Positions 22,060-34,344 are shown, counted from the first letter of the stretch. The stretch: 64,000 bases of DNA from Bactericera cockerelli (GCA_024516035.1 CM044964.1:13773597-13837596); one strand, 5' to 3'. Notes: generated by a model not told the origin, from the sequence alone. A program made the numbers and translations.

Positions 22060-23740
22060 AATTAGCTTTTTACTTAGGTACCTACATACAACTAATGGAA
22101 AACTCTATATATGCAATTATATATGAATGTAGATAAGGTAAAATTTATTTACCTTAATGTATTGAACATGATGAATTATTTACACTCATAGATGAACGTA
22201 TACAATACATACAAGCTGACTTGTTCAATAGTCTTCATGCTGCTCCAAGTGGGTTGCTTTTGGATGTGCCGAATTAGACTGAAATATTTATCACATTCGA
22301 ACCTGGACCTGCCCTCGGTCTGAGATCTTTCCACTCCTTCCCACTTTTCCTACCCAGTTCTACCATTCATAATAGAAATGTTATCATCCTGCAGCTAATC
22401 CATTAAACAAATCATGCTTAATGAAGGCTCGAGAATACATTATTTAGAAATATTTTTAATTTTAAACACCCGGATACCTTTCTCAGAAGATCCATTCGTA
22501 TGACGAGCGTGAAGCCAAGTTGAATGTTAGGACCTAGGTGGCCATAAAAGAAATACCTTCCCGGCCTAAATACACATTTTAAAAGCATTAATATTGATTT
22601 AGAACACTCTGTGTGGCATTCGGAAATAAGGCCTTACTCAGGTAATACTAGTCAACGCATTAACAGGTATATTCTTTACACTATTTTAAGTTTTTCAGTC
22701 TCACCCGTCCGAAAAGTTCAAGACTTCATTTTTAAGATTCTTTAAGCCTATTACACATTTCAATATGACAGACAATAAATTGTTCAAAAATTAAATCTTC
22801 GCTTTCATATCTTGGTTTTCGTGTTTTTTTTTTTTTTTTTTTTCAACATAATACACACACAAATGAACATATAATACACGCATATGATAATGTTTATTTG
22901 GACAGTCTGTCGTTACGTGTACACCAGATTGTTGGTTTTAAATATTAATAATCTCATTTACATTTAAATCCCCTATTTTTGTGTTTCGGTATATGATAAA
23001 TTATTTATCATATTTTGCTCTACCTTTTCCCTTTCAATCTGTGTCAGCATTATTTCACGACCTCCCATTTATCAGCTGTTTGAACTTTCCACTGTCTCAC
23101 AAATAAGTAAAAACACCATTTGTAAATGTCTTGTAGAAAGTAGGTTGCACCGTTGCAATGAATAAGAGTATGACACATTCCTATAACAAAATAGATTGAG
23201 AAATGAAATAAACTATGGCCTGTGGAATACCTATAGGTAAACATTAAAAAAAGATGAAATTATAATATACCTAAGATCTTTTGTACGCTCTGTTATCATA
23301 CCGGTAATAAATATAGAAGAATTATAATGGCTGTATCAATAAAAAATAAAAGAATTATAATGGGCATACTTACAATAAAATAAGAAAGCAATGGCAATTA
23401 TTTAGAAGCTTGGCCAAGTTGAGTACAGTTAGCAGAAAATAATTAAACGTTTTATATTATCTAGATGTAAGAGATATATAAAGAGAGATGTATATAGAAT
23501 TTAGAGATGACATATATATAATCTGGAGACAAAATCAAGGAGCAACTTAAGAGAGAGAGAGATATACAGTGGAGAACAGGAAGATTTAAGACCTAGAAGA
23601 CACAGATGCATGCAGGACCAGAGCACAGATACACGGGAGATAACGTCACAGAATGGAGAGTTCACAATAAAACGATTTAGTTATCTGTGGTAGTTGAACT
23701 TAGAGTACACTATATAGAGATATGTATAGATAATTTGATA
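22060..23740. other. AT-rich sequence without recognisable genes
   Basis: Features limited to a T18 run at 22826-22843 and AGAGAGA/TATATA-rich DNA at 23470-23570. No gene or long repeat seen. Confidence 0.4.
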
Positions 23741-23748
23741 TATAGATG

Positions 23749-24234
23749 TACAGGGTGATGGAAAGTTGGTACCTACCTAATCTAACTTGGAATATACCTT
23801 ATTCTAAGTTAGATTAAATACAGTAATAATTTTGAGAATTACAGGGTGTTAAGAAACTAATGTGTAAAATATATTCTTGATAAATTTGAAAGAAATGCAT
23901 ATTGACTACCTTAAGATTCTGTTGAAATGCAACTGGTAAAATCATTTTGAATTTTTCCGACTTTAAAATTGAACAAATATTCACTGTGAATATATGTCTT
24001 AATATGTTGATTCAGTTGCTGTACATGAAGCTCAATACTAGTGATGGGATTTTTGTTGTTATTGTTGCGTAACACAATTGTTGTTGAAAAACATATCCAT
24101 TTTTGCTCCTAAATAATGAACAATTAAACTAAAAACTAACGAAAAGGTAGATGCAGTTCCAGACAGTTTCGAAATTTAACTTGAAAATCTGCGATAAAAA
24201 TCATTTATGCCACTCATACATCATCCATCCTGTA
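23749..24234. mobile_element. Possible MITE with TACAGGGTGATG-type ends
   Basis: Starts TACAGGGTGATGG; the right end CATCATCCATCCTGTA reads TACAGGATGGATGATG in inverse. The match is imperfect. A second TACAGGGTGTT at 23841 may mark a nested end. Confidence 0.35.
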
Positions 24235-24239
24235 TGAGA

Positions 24240-25435
24240 AAATTACTTGGAGAGTACACAGGACATAGATAGCAGCTATTCAAGATATACATCAGAGCTT
24301 AGAACAAGCGAAATAGAATGGCTTGACAAGAGTGGAAGACTTAAATGTCCCCGCCGTATCACTGGACCTATTACTTCATTCAAGTAAGAATTGGCCGGAG
24401 TGCCGAAGGATGGCATGTGAGCATTACGTGCGCGGTGGGAACTACCTGACCTTATAATAAGTGAGATGGATGGCTTTCCGGCTAGGCAAATAACTTGTCT
24501 AGCTGAGTTATAGGGCAGCAAAGAGTTCATTTGCAGAAAAGAGAACAAGAAATGATTTAATAACGCATCACTTTCAAAGCAGGTAGAGCTCCCATTGCTG
24601 TATTTCACAAAATTAGAGCGAGAATAGATCATAATTTGTTAAAAGTTTGACGAAATTTCATATTTAAACTTTGAAACACTGAAAATTGCAATGCCCTACA
24701 ATGTTTTTCTACTTGTAATTCTACAGTAAAATGCAATACGGTCGAAGTATGGCCGAAAATGGCATTTGCGGTCAAATTCATAGGAAATAAATATGTAATG
24801 ACGAAACTATGTCGAATCAACCATATGCCAAAAAAACTCTCCCATCCCCAGGTTCAAAATTTGCCCCCAAGACCTATAGCTCGCCCTGTGGGATAATGCA
24901 GCTAAAAATTCAAATGGGGATCACACCTTGTCAAGGCATCAGAGAAATGGCAACTGTCTTCTTGCAGAGCATCAACCCGTGTGAGATGAGAGTGTGAAAA
25001 GTTAAGACGGGTAGAGGAAAGCTTGAATTATTCATTTCGTTTTTTAAAAGGGGCAAAAACAACCCTTAGGGCCCAGATGTGTTTCTCATATTTCACACTT
25101 AAGTTTCAGAGGGAGGTAGGATGTTGGAGAAGGATAGGAGGACCATCTTTTGCAAGGCAGACAGGCAAATATGATATTAAAATCATTGATCGAATGCAAA
25201 CTGCAAATCTTATGGCTGGTGGTGTAAATGAGAAGCCTTTCTGTTCTTATACTGGAAATACAATTATTTTTGTAGCTAACATTTATACCCAACATGAAGC
25301 ATGGGGTATAAAAGTTATAAAACTATGGGCACTATTCCTGATGGCTTGCGTTTGGAAGAGGTGTTTTACATTTAAATAAATAAATTGTGATATCACAACA
25401 ACAAAAAACATGAAGCTAACATGAATATTTAGTAT
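24240..25435. other. Unassigned, with two 118-codon frames
   Basis: Open frames at 24276-24632 (-) and 25023-25379 (+) have ordinary composition but no domain I can recognise. The + frame ends at TTTAAATAAATAAA (25369-25382), which could be the tail of an old retroposed copy. Confidence 0.25.
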
Positions 25436-25438
25436 ACT

Positions 25439-25628
25439 GTCCCGGTAGCTTAGTGGTAAAGGCGGCGGTCTGGTAATCCAGAGGTCGTGGGTTAAAACCC
25501 AGCCGGGACCTGACATTGTTATCTCCCCATTTTTACCGCATTATAATACGTCTTGTGCTTACGGCTGAAATAATGGGACCTTATAGTCTTAATCGGACAG
25601 TATAAATAAGGCGATATTATTATTATAT
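25439..25628 (+). mobile_element. tRNA-derived SINE family C with best-preserved head
   Basis: The 71-nt head (25439-25509) has a perfect 7-bp acceptor stem (GTCCCGG with CCGGGAC) and a D arm GCTTAGTGGTAAAGGC. The anticodon stem is poor, and the B box is changed to GGTTAAAAC from GGTTCGAAAC. The body (TAATACGTC, TAATGGGACCTTATAGTC) and an (ATT)n tail follow directly. This is a SINE, not a tRNA gene. Confidence 0.8.
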
Positions 25629-26039
25629 AACTGTAATTTCGGTGGAGCTCTTGTAAGTAATACTGCTATGTATTTTATTCTAGTCATAGATACACTTGTT
25701 TATTATTTCTATTATGTTTATGTATTAAAATTATTACTATAAACGTGTGTTTGTCTTTGTATGTGTTTTTTTTTCTGGTTTCTTCAGTCTTCTTCGCCTT
25801 TCTATTTTTATTATTATTTTAATTAATGTTATTATTATTAAAGTTCGATCGTCGATCGCGCTGTCCGGTGCCTCTATTGAACTGCTTTCTTAATTGCCAT
25901 TCCTGCACTTCATGCGCGTCCAATGTATGCTGCACGCCTGAGGGGAACCATTAAGTAGCGGCAACTTGGTGAACTTTTTGCTTCATTGAATTGTGCCGTG
26001 ACTGCACTGATTTGGTACTTGCACTGTACAAGGTGGGGT

Positions 26040-26220
26040 GTTTAAAGTACCCATTATAATCAGAAAGCGAAATGTTCTGATATATACCAGTACAACTTCT
26101 CGATTTTCTGTTTTTAATGCGAGCAAATAAGCGCGAAACAGCTGTCCAGGTATGTTCTGATATTCATGTACATCTAGTACATCTTCTCACTTTTCTGTTT
26201 ATACTGAATCATTAAAATTG
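26040..26220 (+). repeat. Dispersed repeat G
   Basis: Two similar halves, each with ATGTTCTGATAT and a CTTCTC.TTTTCTGTTT stretch, flank GCGAGCAAATAAGCGCG. Inverse copies are at 4650 and 8336, and a related piece is at 36270 inside the 2.3 kb repeat. Confidence 0.6.
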
Positions 26221-26362
26221 ACTGACCAAGACAGTGCTTTCCATGGTCCATGGTATAAATGTGGTGTATACATATCTACTGTTCTAATTTTTTTGTATAA
26301 GCTGCTGTATTGTAAAATTCTAGCATACGTAAATTTTTAAATCAAAAACCAAATCATCGGAG

Positions 26363-26495
26363 TTCCTTCGAGAAGGCGTTTTCCCTCCCTTCACCTCACC
26401 CAGCCTGGGTGGGGTCGCCAAGAGCTCGAATTTGAGTGGTCACCCACCACATCCTAACATAACTGGGATGTTGCTTAACTTCATAAATCTTACGA
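26363..26495 (-). mobile_element. 5S-rRNA-derived SINE, partial
   Basis: On the - strand ATGAAGTTAAGCAACATCCC (26465-26484) matches the 5S internal promoter. The core CACCCAGGCTGGGTGAGG-like sequence follows. The tail is lost. Confidence 0.65.
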
Positions 26496-26499
26496 GAAA

Positions 26500-26990
26500 T
26501 TCATGTCATAAATTTAACGAGTCATTGAAGCTCGCTAAGATTTCTTCTTATAACTGTTGTGAATCGCGGCGATTAAACGCGGACCTGGAGATTAAGGATA
26601 CATTTTTTACAAAGATTAAAAAGAGCACTTGTAGAATGTATGTTGTTTCTAAATGTCAATTGAACGAATGGTCGCGTTTGTTTATATAATTTGTGCACAA
26701 TTGCGATTGTTGGTTTGTTCTCTGGTTCACTTGGTACTTAATTAGGAGTAACTAACGTAGGTAAATGTTGTTTTAAATAGTCATTAACCTCAAATATTTT
26801 TAATGTTTAATTGTGTATTCCCATTTTGTTTAGTTTTCTATGGCATTTATTTGTAAATGTTTACTAATTCAAACTTACCCATGTTAATAGTCTAGTCTAT
26901 GTACATTGGTATATTAATGTGCGGAATCCTTAGTCCTACAAGGGCAGTACGCAAGTACAACTTATATCAAACTATCATATTTCTGTTCAC
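26500..26990. other. Unassigned, with a possible family C tail scrap
   Basis: AATCCTTAGTCCTACAAGGG at 26924-26943 resembles the family C SINE tail. Otherwise nothing recognised. Confidence 0.3.
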
Positions 26991-26994
26991 ACGA

Positions 26995-27110
26995 GTGATG
27001 TCACCCTAACTCAAATCCAAACTCATTAATATATTCTTGAATCAGGGACTCGAACCACCGACCTCTAGGTCAACCGACTCAGGTGCACCAAGTGGAATGG
27101 CACATCCTTC
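26995..27110 (-). mobile_element. tRNA-derived SINE family E, diverged
   Basis: GATGTCACCCTAACTCAAA and GGACTCGAACCACCGACCTC are the antisense body and B-box regions of the family. Confidence 0.6.
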
Positions 27111-27114
27111 AGAC

Positions 27115-28210
27115 AATATGCATTAGATGAGAATATTTTGTGAAAAAATTAATGCATATAATTATAATCACATTGTATTAAGCTGAACTCAAATCCATGT
27201 CAAAATTAACGAACTTGTAAGTGAATCTGATTTTATTATTTAGCTACTCAAAGCTGAATTTCGCCAGAATGACCAGAAAACTTGAAAAAATATACCTTTT
27301 TTTTTAAATTAAAATTTACAACTTCTCACATTATTTCACCATTATCAATCATCACTATTAGTATTATTATTACTATTATTATTATGGTCAACATCATCCT
27401 CCTTATTATCAGCAGAAATATCATCAGCTTTAGCATTTATTTAATCCAGTGAGTAATTCGATATTTTAAATAGATTTCCACAAGGTATTGTCAAAAATAA
27501 TTAAATTGACAAAATTAGCAGAAATTCCTTCGAAAACATGTTCTTAGCCAATAAATATGGAGAAGCCTGTCCATAATAATTGGCTACACCCATCAGAACC
27601 TGCCGGTAGGATTAGCAATTTGTTCAGAAGGATTTCTGCAACCCAGGCGGTGACAGCGGATTTTCGCTAATTTGAATAATCGCTCAGAATGACTTCGTAC
27701 ATAATTTTATGTCAAGTCAGATGTTGGCATTTAGAATTTACTTGTATACATATAATATATCATTTATGTATATTTGTATAAGTCTGATCGTTTAAAATTA
27801 GGTACTGTTCTGTATTTATTTATTGTGTACCTTTACTAAGACAGTATAACATTTTGTGCAAGTTTTCATCAAGGAATAATTTACCTTAATGCAAGCTTAT
27901 ACGTGTATTATTTATTATCTGTGTCATTTGCTAATTTAATCAATTCTCACTCTCATGCTGTGGTCAGGGTCAACATTTCACATTAGATCGAAGGACATTG
28001 TGCAAATAAATAAATACATCTATGTGTTTGTCATAATTTTACCTAGCTTTGTTTGTTGAAAGGTTGAAATTCCGTTCGAAGTCAAACTTCTAAGTCGAAA
28101 ATATACAAATTAATATTTTGTGTTCATCATAATCGTGATTCGTGGTATCACAATTACTTGAATTCCACTTCTGAATCTTCTTAAACACATGCTTGCTGCT
28201 CTATTTTTCA
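27115..28210. other. AT-rich unique sequence upstream of recursive site 2
   Basis: I see no repeat family apart from short ATT runs near 27358-27385, and no gene. Confidence 0.4.
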
Positions 28211-28212
28211 TG

Positions 28213-28419
28213 TTCTAATCTAATGTTATTTTATTTTCTCATCTAATGTTATTTCATGTTCTAATCTAATGTTATTTCATTTCATGTTCTAATGTTATTT
28301 CATGTTCTAATCTAATGTTATTTCATATTCTAATCTAATGTTATTTCATGTTCTAATCTAATGTTATTTCATGTTCTAATCTAATGTTATTTCATGTTCT
28401 AATCTAATCTTATTTCATG
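28213..28419 (+). repeat. 23-nt branch-point-like tandem array
   Basis: Nine units start near 28213, 28236, 28259, 28287, 28305, 28328, 28351, 28374 and 28397. Each begins TTCTAATCTAAT or a variant and ends TTATTTCATG. CTAAT, the branch-point consensus in Drosophila, occurs twice in most units. The last CTAAT lies about 30 nt before the AG of recursive site 2. The array could supply many alternative branch points, or be a chance minisatellite. Confidence 0.85.
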
Positions 28420-28506
28420 TTTCTTGCTGTTACAGGTAAGTGTGCTCTACCCATCCGACGTCCATATAGTTTTTACTTACCCTAGTATCCAGATATTTTG
28501 GTAAGT
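28404..28506 (+). other. Recursive splice site 2 (ratchet point) with RS-exon
   Basis: TTTCTTGCTGTTACAG joins GTAAGTGTG with no exon between (junction 28435|28436). A second donor GTAAGTCAG at 28501 defines a 65-nt RS-exon, open in frame 0 and closed in the other two. The first eight bases after the AG match site 1. Best of the three for consensus. Confidence 0.6.
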
Positions 28507-28601
28507 CAGTTCGGTTTCTTTATGGAAAGATGTGTAAATGATGTGGTCATAATGAAATGGTATCAATTAGAAATTTGTATTCTTGTAAGTAATGGTCATA
28601 T

Positions 28602-28639
28602 TACTTCCGAGAAATTTCTAATATTAGAAATCGGAAGTA
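28602..28639. mobile_element. Hairpin mini-element of the TACTTCCGA type
   Basis: The arms TACTTCCGA...TTTCTA and TAGAAATCGGAAGTA pair, followed by TGTGTTCG as in the longer copy at 59572. It sits between short repeats of CTTGTAAGTAATGG (28582, 28660, 28689). Confidence 0.6.
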
Positions 28640-28959
28640 CTGTGTTCGTTTTTTTTATGCTTGTAAGTAATGGTTATATTTTTATGCTTGTAAGTAATGA
28701 CTAATGACCATTGAATGAGACGGTGATTTTTTAATAGCATCCTTCAATCTCAGGTAGCATTGAATTTAAAAGATACAAAATCATGAGACATAATTGTTAC
28801 TGGGTACAAATATAATATAAAAAATTGTACTAATAATTTTTATGCAGGATGTGCAAGACTTTTGATGACTCCTCTGATTTGAAAAATTGACATGAGCAAA
28901 ATATTTATATGTAAAGGTTTTTATACTCTGGTTAATTATATTTGTATATTCAACTACCA

Positions 28960-29130
28960 TCCTTGGGTAAAACTCCCGTCCTAGTGGGTGAAACCCCCGT
29001 CCTATTCCATTATGTTAAATCAAATAGAATCGTAGGCGTTAGGAAGGGCATCCGGTCGTAAGAAAATGTGCCAAAACCAACCAACCTCAAGCATGAGGTT
29101 GAACATCGTCGGCCTTGCTCAAGACCTTTG
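28960..29130. mobile_element. SINE- or LINE-tail-like fragment
   Basis: GAAGGGCATCCGGTCGTAAG and TGTGCCAAAACCAACCAACC form a motif known from the 3' regions of retroposons in several invertebrates. Near-repeats of AAACTCCCGTCCTAGTGGG precede it. Confidence 0.45.
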
Positions 29131-29134
29131 GGTT

Positions 29135-30330
29135 TTTTTGTTGATATTAATGAACATTCTATTTGTGAAATTGTGATTAACACAAATTTAATGTGACGAT
29201 TTATTTTTCTAACCCCCTGTATAAAATATAAAAATGTCTTGAGAATTTCTTTAGGTAATCAATTAAACCAGGTCTCTCATCTTCAAGTAATCAATGTTTG
29301 AATAGGAAACAGATAGACCTATCTAGCACTGATGTATGTACGCTGAGTTGTTGAGCCGACCCTAATGGATAATTGACCACTCCATTTGGAGCTTTTAAAT
29401 AGAAGATACTTAAATAGCTAGGTAATCCTTCTCGGACTGATAGCTATATTAAAGATCCTCTTTAAATTTAAAACATACATAAATATACTCATAATTTGGT
29501 ACATACAGATTTCTATGTATTAAAGATCCTATATTTGAAATCAATCTAACTGTATGTATAATTTTTTATTGTATATATATATTTTGAAATTGAAGATACT
29601 TGAACAGCATTAGTATCATTTTATGATAGATACCTATAAATATTAAAGATTCTATTGAAAATGAACTTAAATATAATTATGTATGTATTGCTTGCTATAT
29701 CTTCAAATATGATGTACTTAAAAAGCTATGAATCCTCTTGAAATATATTTATATACCAATGTTGAAATCTTTAGAAATGTTTTATGTACCAACAAAAGTT
29801 AATGTCTTATTTAATGTAGGGGCGTATCTATGCTTCAGCATCATGTATAATGTTTGATAGCTAAGACCAATATTATAGTGACTGTATAGTACTGGAGTCT
29901 AGTTTAATGTACATTCTATATTTGTTGTTCATAAATACCACAAATGAGTATATGCTATGTATACAAAGACCGTAGATAAGTACACAACTATACACTGTAT
30001 ACATATGTAATTATGTGTATTGGACCATTGAATAAAATAATATATGTATAATATATAGGTTCATCCTCTCTTGAGAGTCTGATGGATTTCTGATGGTCTA
30101 CTTTCAACCATATTCATAATGGACATCACGTCTTGCATTATATAAATATATATTCTCATAATGTATGTCCATTATCAATTAGATATAATTGATGTCCAAG
30201 AATCAATCATCATGAGGCCATTCAAATATACTGGATGGTACTGGTAGAGAAGAAATATATTTGTGTGTTTAATAAGAATATTGTCACAGAGTTCTTTGTC
30301 AGTGCATTCTGCTTAAATATTTGACATGGC
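29135..30330. other. Very AT-rich sequence with faint internal repetition
   Basis: TATTAAAGATCCT or close variants recur at 29448, 29518 and 29641, suggesting an old decayed repeat. No gene. Confidence 0.4.
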
Positions 30331-30390
30331 CGCAGACACGAACCCCAACCTTCCAACTGTGCCAACCACTTGATTGATGAGGATGGTTCC
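30325..30390 (-). mobile_element. tRNA-like fragment
   Basis: GACACGAACCCCAACCTTCC and GTGCCAACCACTTGATTG look like antisense B- and A-box regions. Confidence 0.4.
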
Positions 30391-30499
30391 CGGGTGGAAT
30401 TATTTCCAAACATTCTTTCACAAAAATGATTGTATAATGTTGATAATATTGACTATTGGTGCTAGGATTAATATTATTTTATTTTCTTTTTCCGACACG

Positions 30500-32210
30500 A
30501 ATTTTTGGCACCAAGTGTTTCTTTCACTTTTTCTCCCTCTATTCTTATCTCTCTCTCTCCCATTCTGCTTTCTATTTTCCGTCTTTATCTTTATTTCCTT
30601 CCTCCCTTCGCCCTCTATCTACCTTTCCCCTTCCTCTCTCCCTACCAATAGTATTGTCTTTCCAAATTGTTTTTCGCCATAATGTTTCCTCTTTACTCCC
30701 AGGATAGCTCTGTCTTCTATCTAATGCTTCCCATAGCTCTTCCGTTGTCTCAATATTATTTCTCTTTGACTTGCTCTCCTTCTCTCTCTCTCTTTCTCTT
30801 TTTCATCTCATTCTACTTCATTGTCTAGTCTCCTTTTGTCTCTCTCGGTTTCTCCATGTTTTGCTATTTGCCATAATATTTACATCGCTCTTCCTTACTT
30901 CTTCTATTATCTCTTGCTTTTTATTGCTCTCTCCTTATCTTCTATCCTTTCTGTGACTAGGTTTTGCTTTAGCGTTTTTCCCAATGTTATAACACTTATA
31001 ACACATAATTTTCCATACTATCTCTTCTCGCGAATATCATTGTAGTTTCATAATGCTTCCGCGCACTTCGTTCATATTCATTTTAAATCGTTCTCATTTT
31101 ACCAGGACACCACATACATTTTCCCTTAACTACTCGCTATTTATGTCTCTAAATTTTGTCCTACCTTTCTCACATTTTCCTTCTCTATCTTTCTTTATCT
31201 CTCTAATTCCTTGTTTCTCCTACCATCTTCCTCACAATCTCTTTCTCCCCCTAAAAACAGATTCGTCTTAGATTTGAATGGTCTGGCTATTGCGGTGATG
31301 GCTTCATTCAGATTTTCATCTTCATCAGGGGCATTTGGTTCTTTTGATGTGGTTGTCTTCATTTTCGTTTCATCTCTCTCTCTCTCTGCATTATGTCGTT
31401 ATTCCATCCAAGTACTCGTGTACTTTGTTGAAGTTGCTTGATGCGGTAAATATCCCTCTATTTGTCTACTCTCTTTCCCTTCTTTATCGCTTTGCTTGTT
31501 GTGGTCTCTTTAGCTGTTATTTTCATCTCTCCCTCCTTTTTTGTGTCTCTTTCTTTTTCAAGATCCTTTCTATATTTGCCTGTCTTCCTTTATCCTGACC
31601 TATCTCTCGTTCTTCCAATTTTACCTCCTTTAATCCTTTTTCTCTCTTTCTATATTCCCTTTTTCTTTCATAAATAAATCCTTTCCCTCTTTTCTCCCTG
31701 TCTTAATATTCTTTCTATCCCTGACCTATCTGACACTCGGTTTCTTTGTCTCATTATACATTTTCTCATTCCGTCTAGATTTTAGTATCCTTTTTCCCCA
31801 TCACTTTCATTTAGATTATAGTTGCTCAGATTACTTTTGTTTACCTTTTTCATTTTTATCTCTCCCTTCCCCTCTTCTCCTGCTATCTCTTTTGTACAAT
31901 CTGATTTTTTGTTCCCCCTTTCTCTTTTACATTTCCTAGGAATTACTTTCTACGTTTTCCCAATCTGAATTCTCCATCCTCTCGGAGTCCTCGAAAGATT
32001 CAACAACTTTTTCTCAACCTTAATTCCCTTTTAAGATTAAGACAAGTTAGTCTTTCTTCTGCTGCTGTACTAGCTCATTTCTCGTGTTCTTTCTTACTCT
32101 CTCATTCTCCCTCAATTTCTTACTCTCCAATCTTCAAATCCTTTCCTCTTCTTTCTCTCTTTACAATAACAAATAAACATCTCTTTCCTTTCTTCATCTT
32201 TTCCCATGAA
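30500..32210 (+). repeat. 1.7 kb pyrimidine-rich block
   Basis: Predominantly C+T on the + strand with many short TCTCTC runs but little exact repetition. All frames here are Leu/Ser/Phe-rich artefacts. Confidence 0.75.
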
Positions 32211-32329
32211 GTTGTTTTTGCCCTGCTGATAAGGTTCTCACGTTTGCTGACATCTGCAATCACGTCAACATGACTTGCATCCTATCTATTCCGCTGCTCT
32301 CTGGCTTTCCCACTCGAGTGAGTAGGAAT

Positions 32330-32800
32330 ATGGGGCGGAGGATAGAGAAGGAGCTGTATAGAGGAGCAAGGAGAGGAAAGGGACACAAGTGGAAAGAAGG
32401 GAAGAGTGAAACGAGTGAAGGGCAGAGAAGAAGACGAATAGGAGAGCCAGAAAGAAAAGTTGAGGAAATAGGGGAAGAGAGGAGTGAAAATGAGGGAGAT
32501 TGGAAGAAAATTACAAAAGGAGGAGAAGGTGAGAAAAGGGAGATGTTATTGAAGAAAGAAAAAATACTTCCGATTTCTAATACATATTAGAAATTTATCG
32601 GAAGTAATTGGAAAGAGGGGAAAGAAAATGAGGGAGAACTAGACGTAGAGAGGGAACATCGGAGTCGAAATAAGGTAAAGAAAATTGGGTAGAAAGAGAA
32701 GAAAACACACGAAGACAAGGAAAAAGGGTGCCAATATAAAGGAGGATGAGAAAGAAGACTTTGGCAAAGATTAGATGAGAGCGAAAGAGAAAACTTGATA
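32330..32800 (+). repeat. 0.5 kb purine-rich block
   Basis: The composition flips to A+G directly after the pyrimidine block. The block is split at 32565-32606 by a hairpin insertion. The 106-codon Lys/Glu/Arg-rich frame at 32270-32590 reflects the purine tract. Confidence 0.75.
32565..32606. mobile_element. Hairpin mini-element inside the purine block
   Basis: TACTTCCGATTTCTAATA is inverted as TATTAGAAATTTATCGGAAG then TA. It interrupts an otherwise pure A+G tract, so it is visibly an insertion. Same ends as the copies at 28602 and 59572. Confidence 0.65.
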
Positions 32801-33050
32801 AAAGCTGTTTTGTCAACCATCACAGCTTTCCAGAAAGAAAGCATTTTCCATAGCTGTATAGTATAAATCTTGAAAATATCATGTATTTAAACTTTCTTCC
32901 ATTGTAATAAAGTTTAAAGAAACTATATTGCTGTAAAGTTTTTTAATATAGAAGAAGTAAGAAAGTTGGTGTCTCTATGGTTCGACAGTCTTGAGACGGA
33001 AGCATTTGACTGGCATGTGTCTCTAATACCTTTCCGCTGTCAACGCTGTA

Positions 33051-33101
33051 TTGGATTGGGTTGCTTTCCAAACCGAAGTATAGAAAGCACCCCCAATCCA
33101 A
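33051..33101. other. Imperfect hairpin
   Basis: TTGGATTGGGTTGCTTTC pairs with GAAAGCACCCCCAATCCAA across a 14-nt loop. It lies in a 79-codon + frame with no known domain. An RNA structure is possible but unsupported. Confidence 0.45.
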
Positions 33102-33204
33102 ACTGCCAAGTTTGTTGGATGATGGAGTTTCATCTGTGGATTAGTGAAGTATTACTCAAAGGTTTTGATTTGAAAGGCATACTTTGGTTTTCGTTTACTG
33201 AGTA

Positions 33205-33400
33205 ACTACCAGGCGAGGTTAATGATTGAAGCATTTTCTACCACCTGATTCTCAAGTCTTATTTTAATGTAGTCACAAACTCAAATTAACGAGGAAAAAT
33301 TCATGCACTGGGTTCGATTCGAAACAACGGATCCCTACGCTACATGGATTACCAGACTAGCGCTTAACCACTTGACTACCAGTGTACTTGTTCAGCGCAG
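33205..33400 (-). mobile_element. tRNA-derived SINE family D
   Basis: On the - strand the order is head CTGGTAGTCAAGTGGTTAAG, GGTTCGATTCGAAACAACGG in antisense, and tail GCATTTTCTACCACCTG in antisense. All are shared with the copy at 60108. Long variable arm as in Leu/Ser tRNAs. Confidence 0.7.
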
Positions 33401-33489
33401 AAACACCAACCTTTCGTGTGTTCTTTTAATTTTTTACTTGGGAAAAAATTCTGACTTATCGGGGTTCCAACTCACGATCTCTTAGTACT

Positions 33490-34040
33490 TAAGTTTTTCT
33501 TCTCATTATTCTTCTTGTACTTCCTTTCCTTCTTCCTCATCTCCTTCATTACTCTCTGGGTTGAGTTAGGTACTACGTATACTATCTTATGTATAGTAGT
33601 ACCTACCAATGTATAGTGTGCCCATATGTACGTAACTATACATGTGCCGTGGGTAATGGGTATGCACCTGGTACCTATAATACCTTATATGTACAATATT
33701 CTATGGACTTCCTAATGAATTTCCTTCACTCCAAAGACTTATAAGGCTTCAGACTCCTCAATGTTGGTAATTTCGAGAAGGTAATTGATTTCCTCAGTGT
33801 CCTTCCTGTAAGTCCCGATGCCTCACGATATTATGATTGTATTATGTTAATTAGGCGTAGGGTATTTTTGATGGCTAATATTTCTTCCTAAATGTTTGAC
33901 TTGATAATTTTGTTACCTACCTGAGTTTCAAGACAGATGTGTTGTTCTCTGTGAGGTTGGGGAGTTAGATTTTCTCTCTTGAGTAATTATCGAACTTATG
34001 TACGAATATATCTACTTTGTGTTTCATATTCACAGTAGAA
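33490..34040. other. Unassigned; GTAC-rich stretch
   Basis: GTAC/TACCTA motifs are frequent at 33560-33700. No gene or family recognised. Confidence 0.35.
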
Positions 34041-34044
34041 ACAT

Positions 34045-34225
34045 TCACTGGGGGACTGTAAACAGGGAGTAGAACAGCATGGGCTTGGTTCTGGGGGCCT
34101 TTGTCAATTATTAGCCTCATTGTAGGGACATTAGTACAAGTGATGAGTCATTCCTCCACTGTCTGGCTACCATCGTTCACTATGACGCCACCCTATCATC
34201 ATAATGAGGGCCTTGTTTGTCGACA
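34045..34225 (+). repeat. Dispersed repeat I, copy 1
   Basis: GGCTTGGTTCTGGGGGCC, GAGTCATTCCTCCACTGTC and TATGACGCCACCCTA match the - strand of 57975-58150 in order. Too diverged to classify. Confidence 0.7.
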
Positions 34226-34344
34226 GGGGCTAATACATGGACGCCCCTCTGATCATTACCACATAAGTCTTAAAAGTGTATACAGTCATTTTTGACTATT
34301 GAGTAATCTCATAATTACGTTTGCAAAAACGAACTTCTTATATT

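Noticed and set aside
25439..25509. tRNA gene
   Set aside because: Acceptor stem is perfect, but the anticodon stem does not pair and the B box lost its TCG; a SINE body follows directly.
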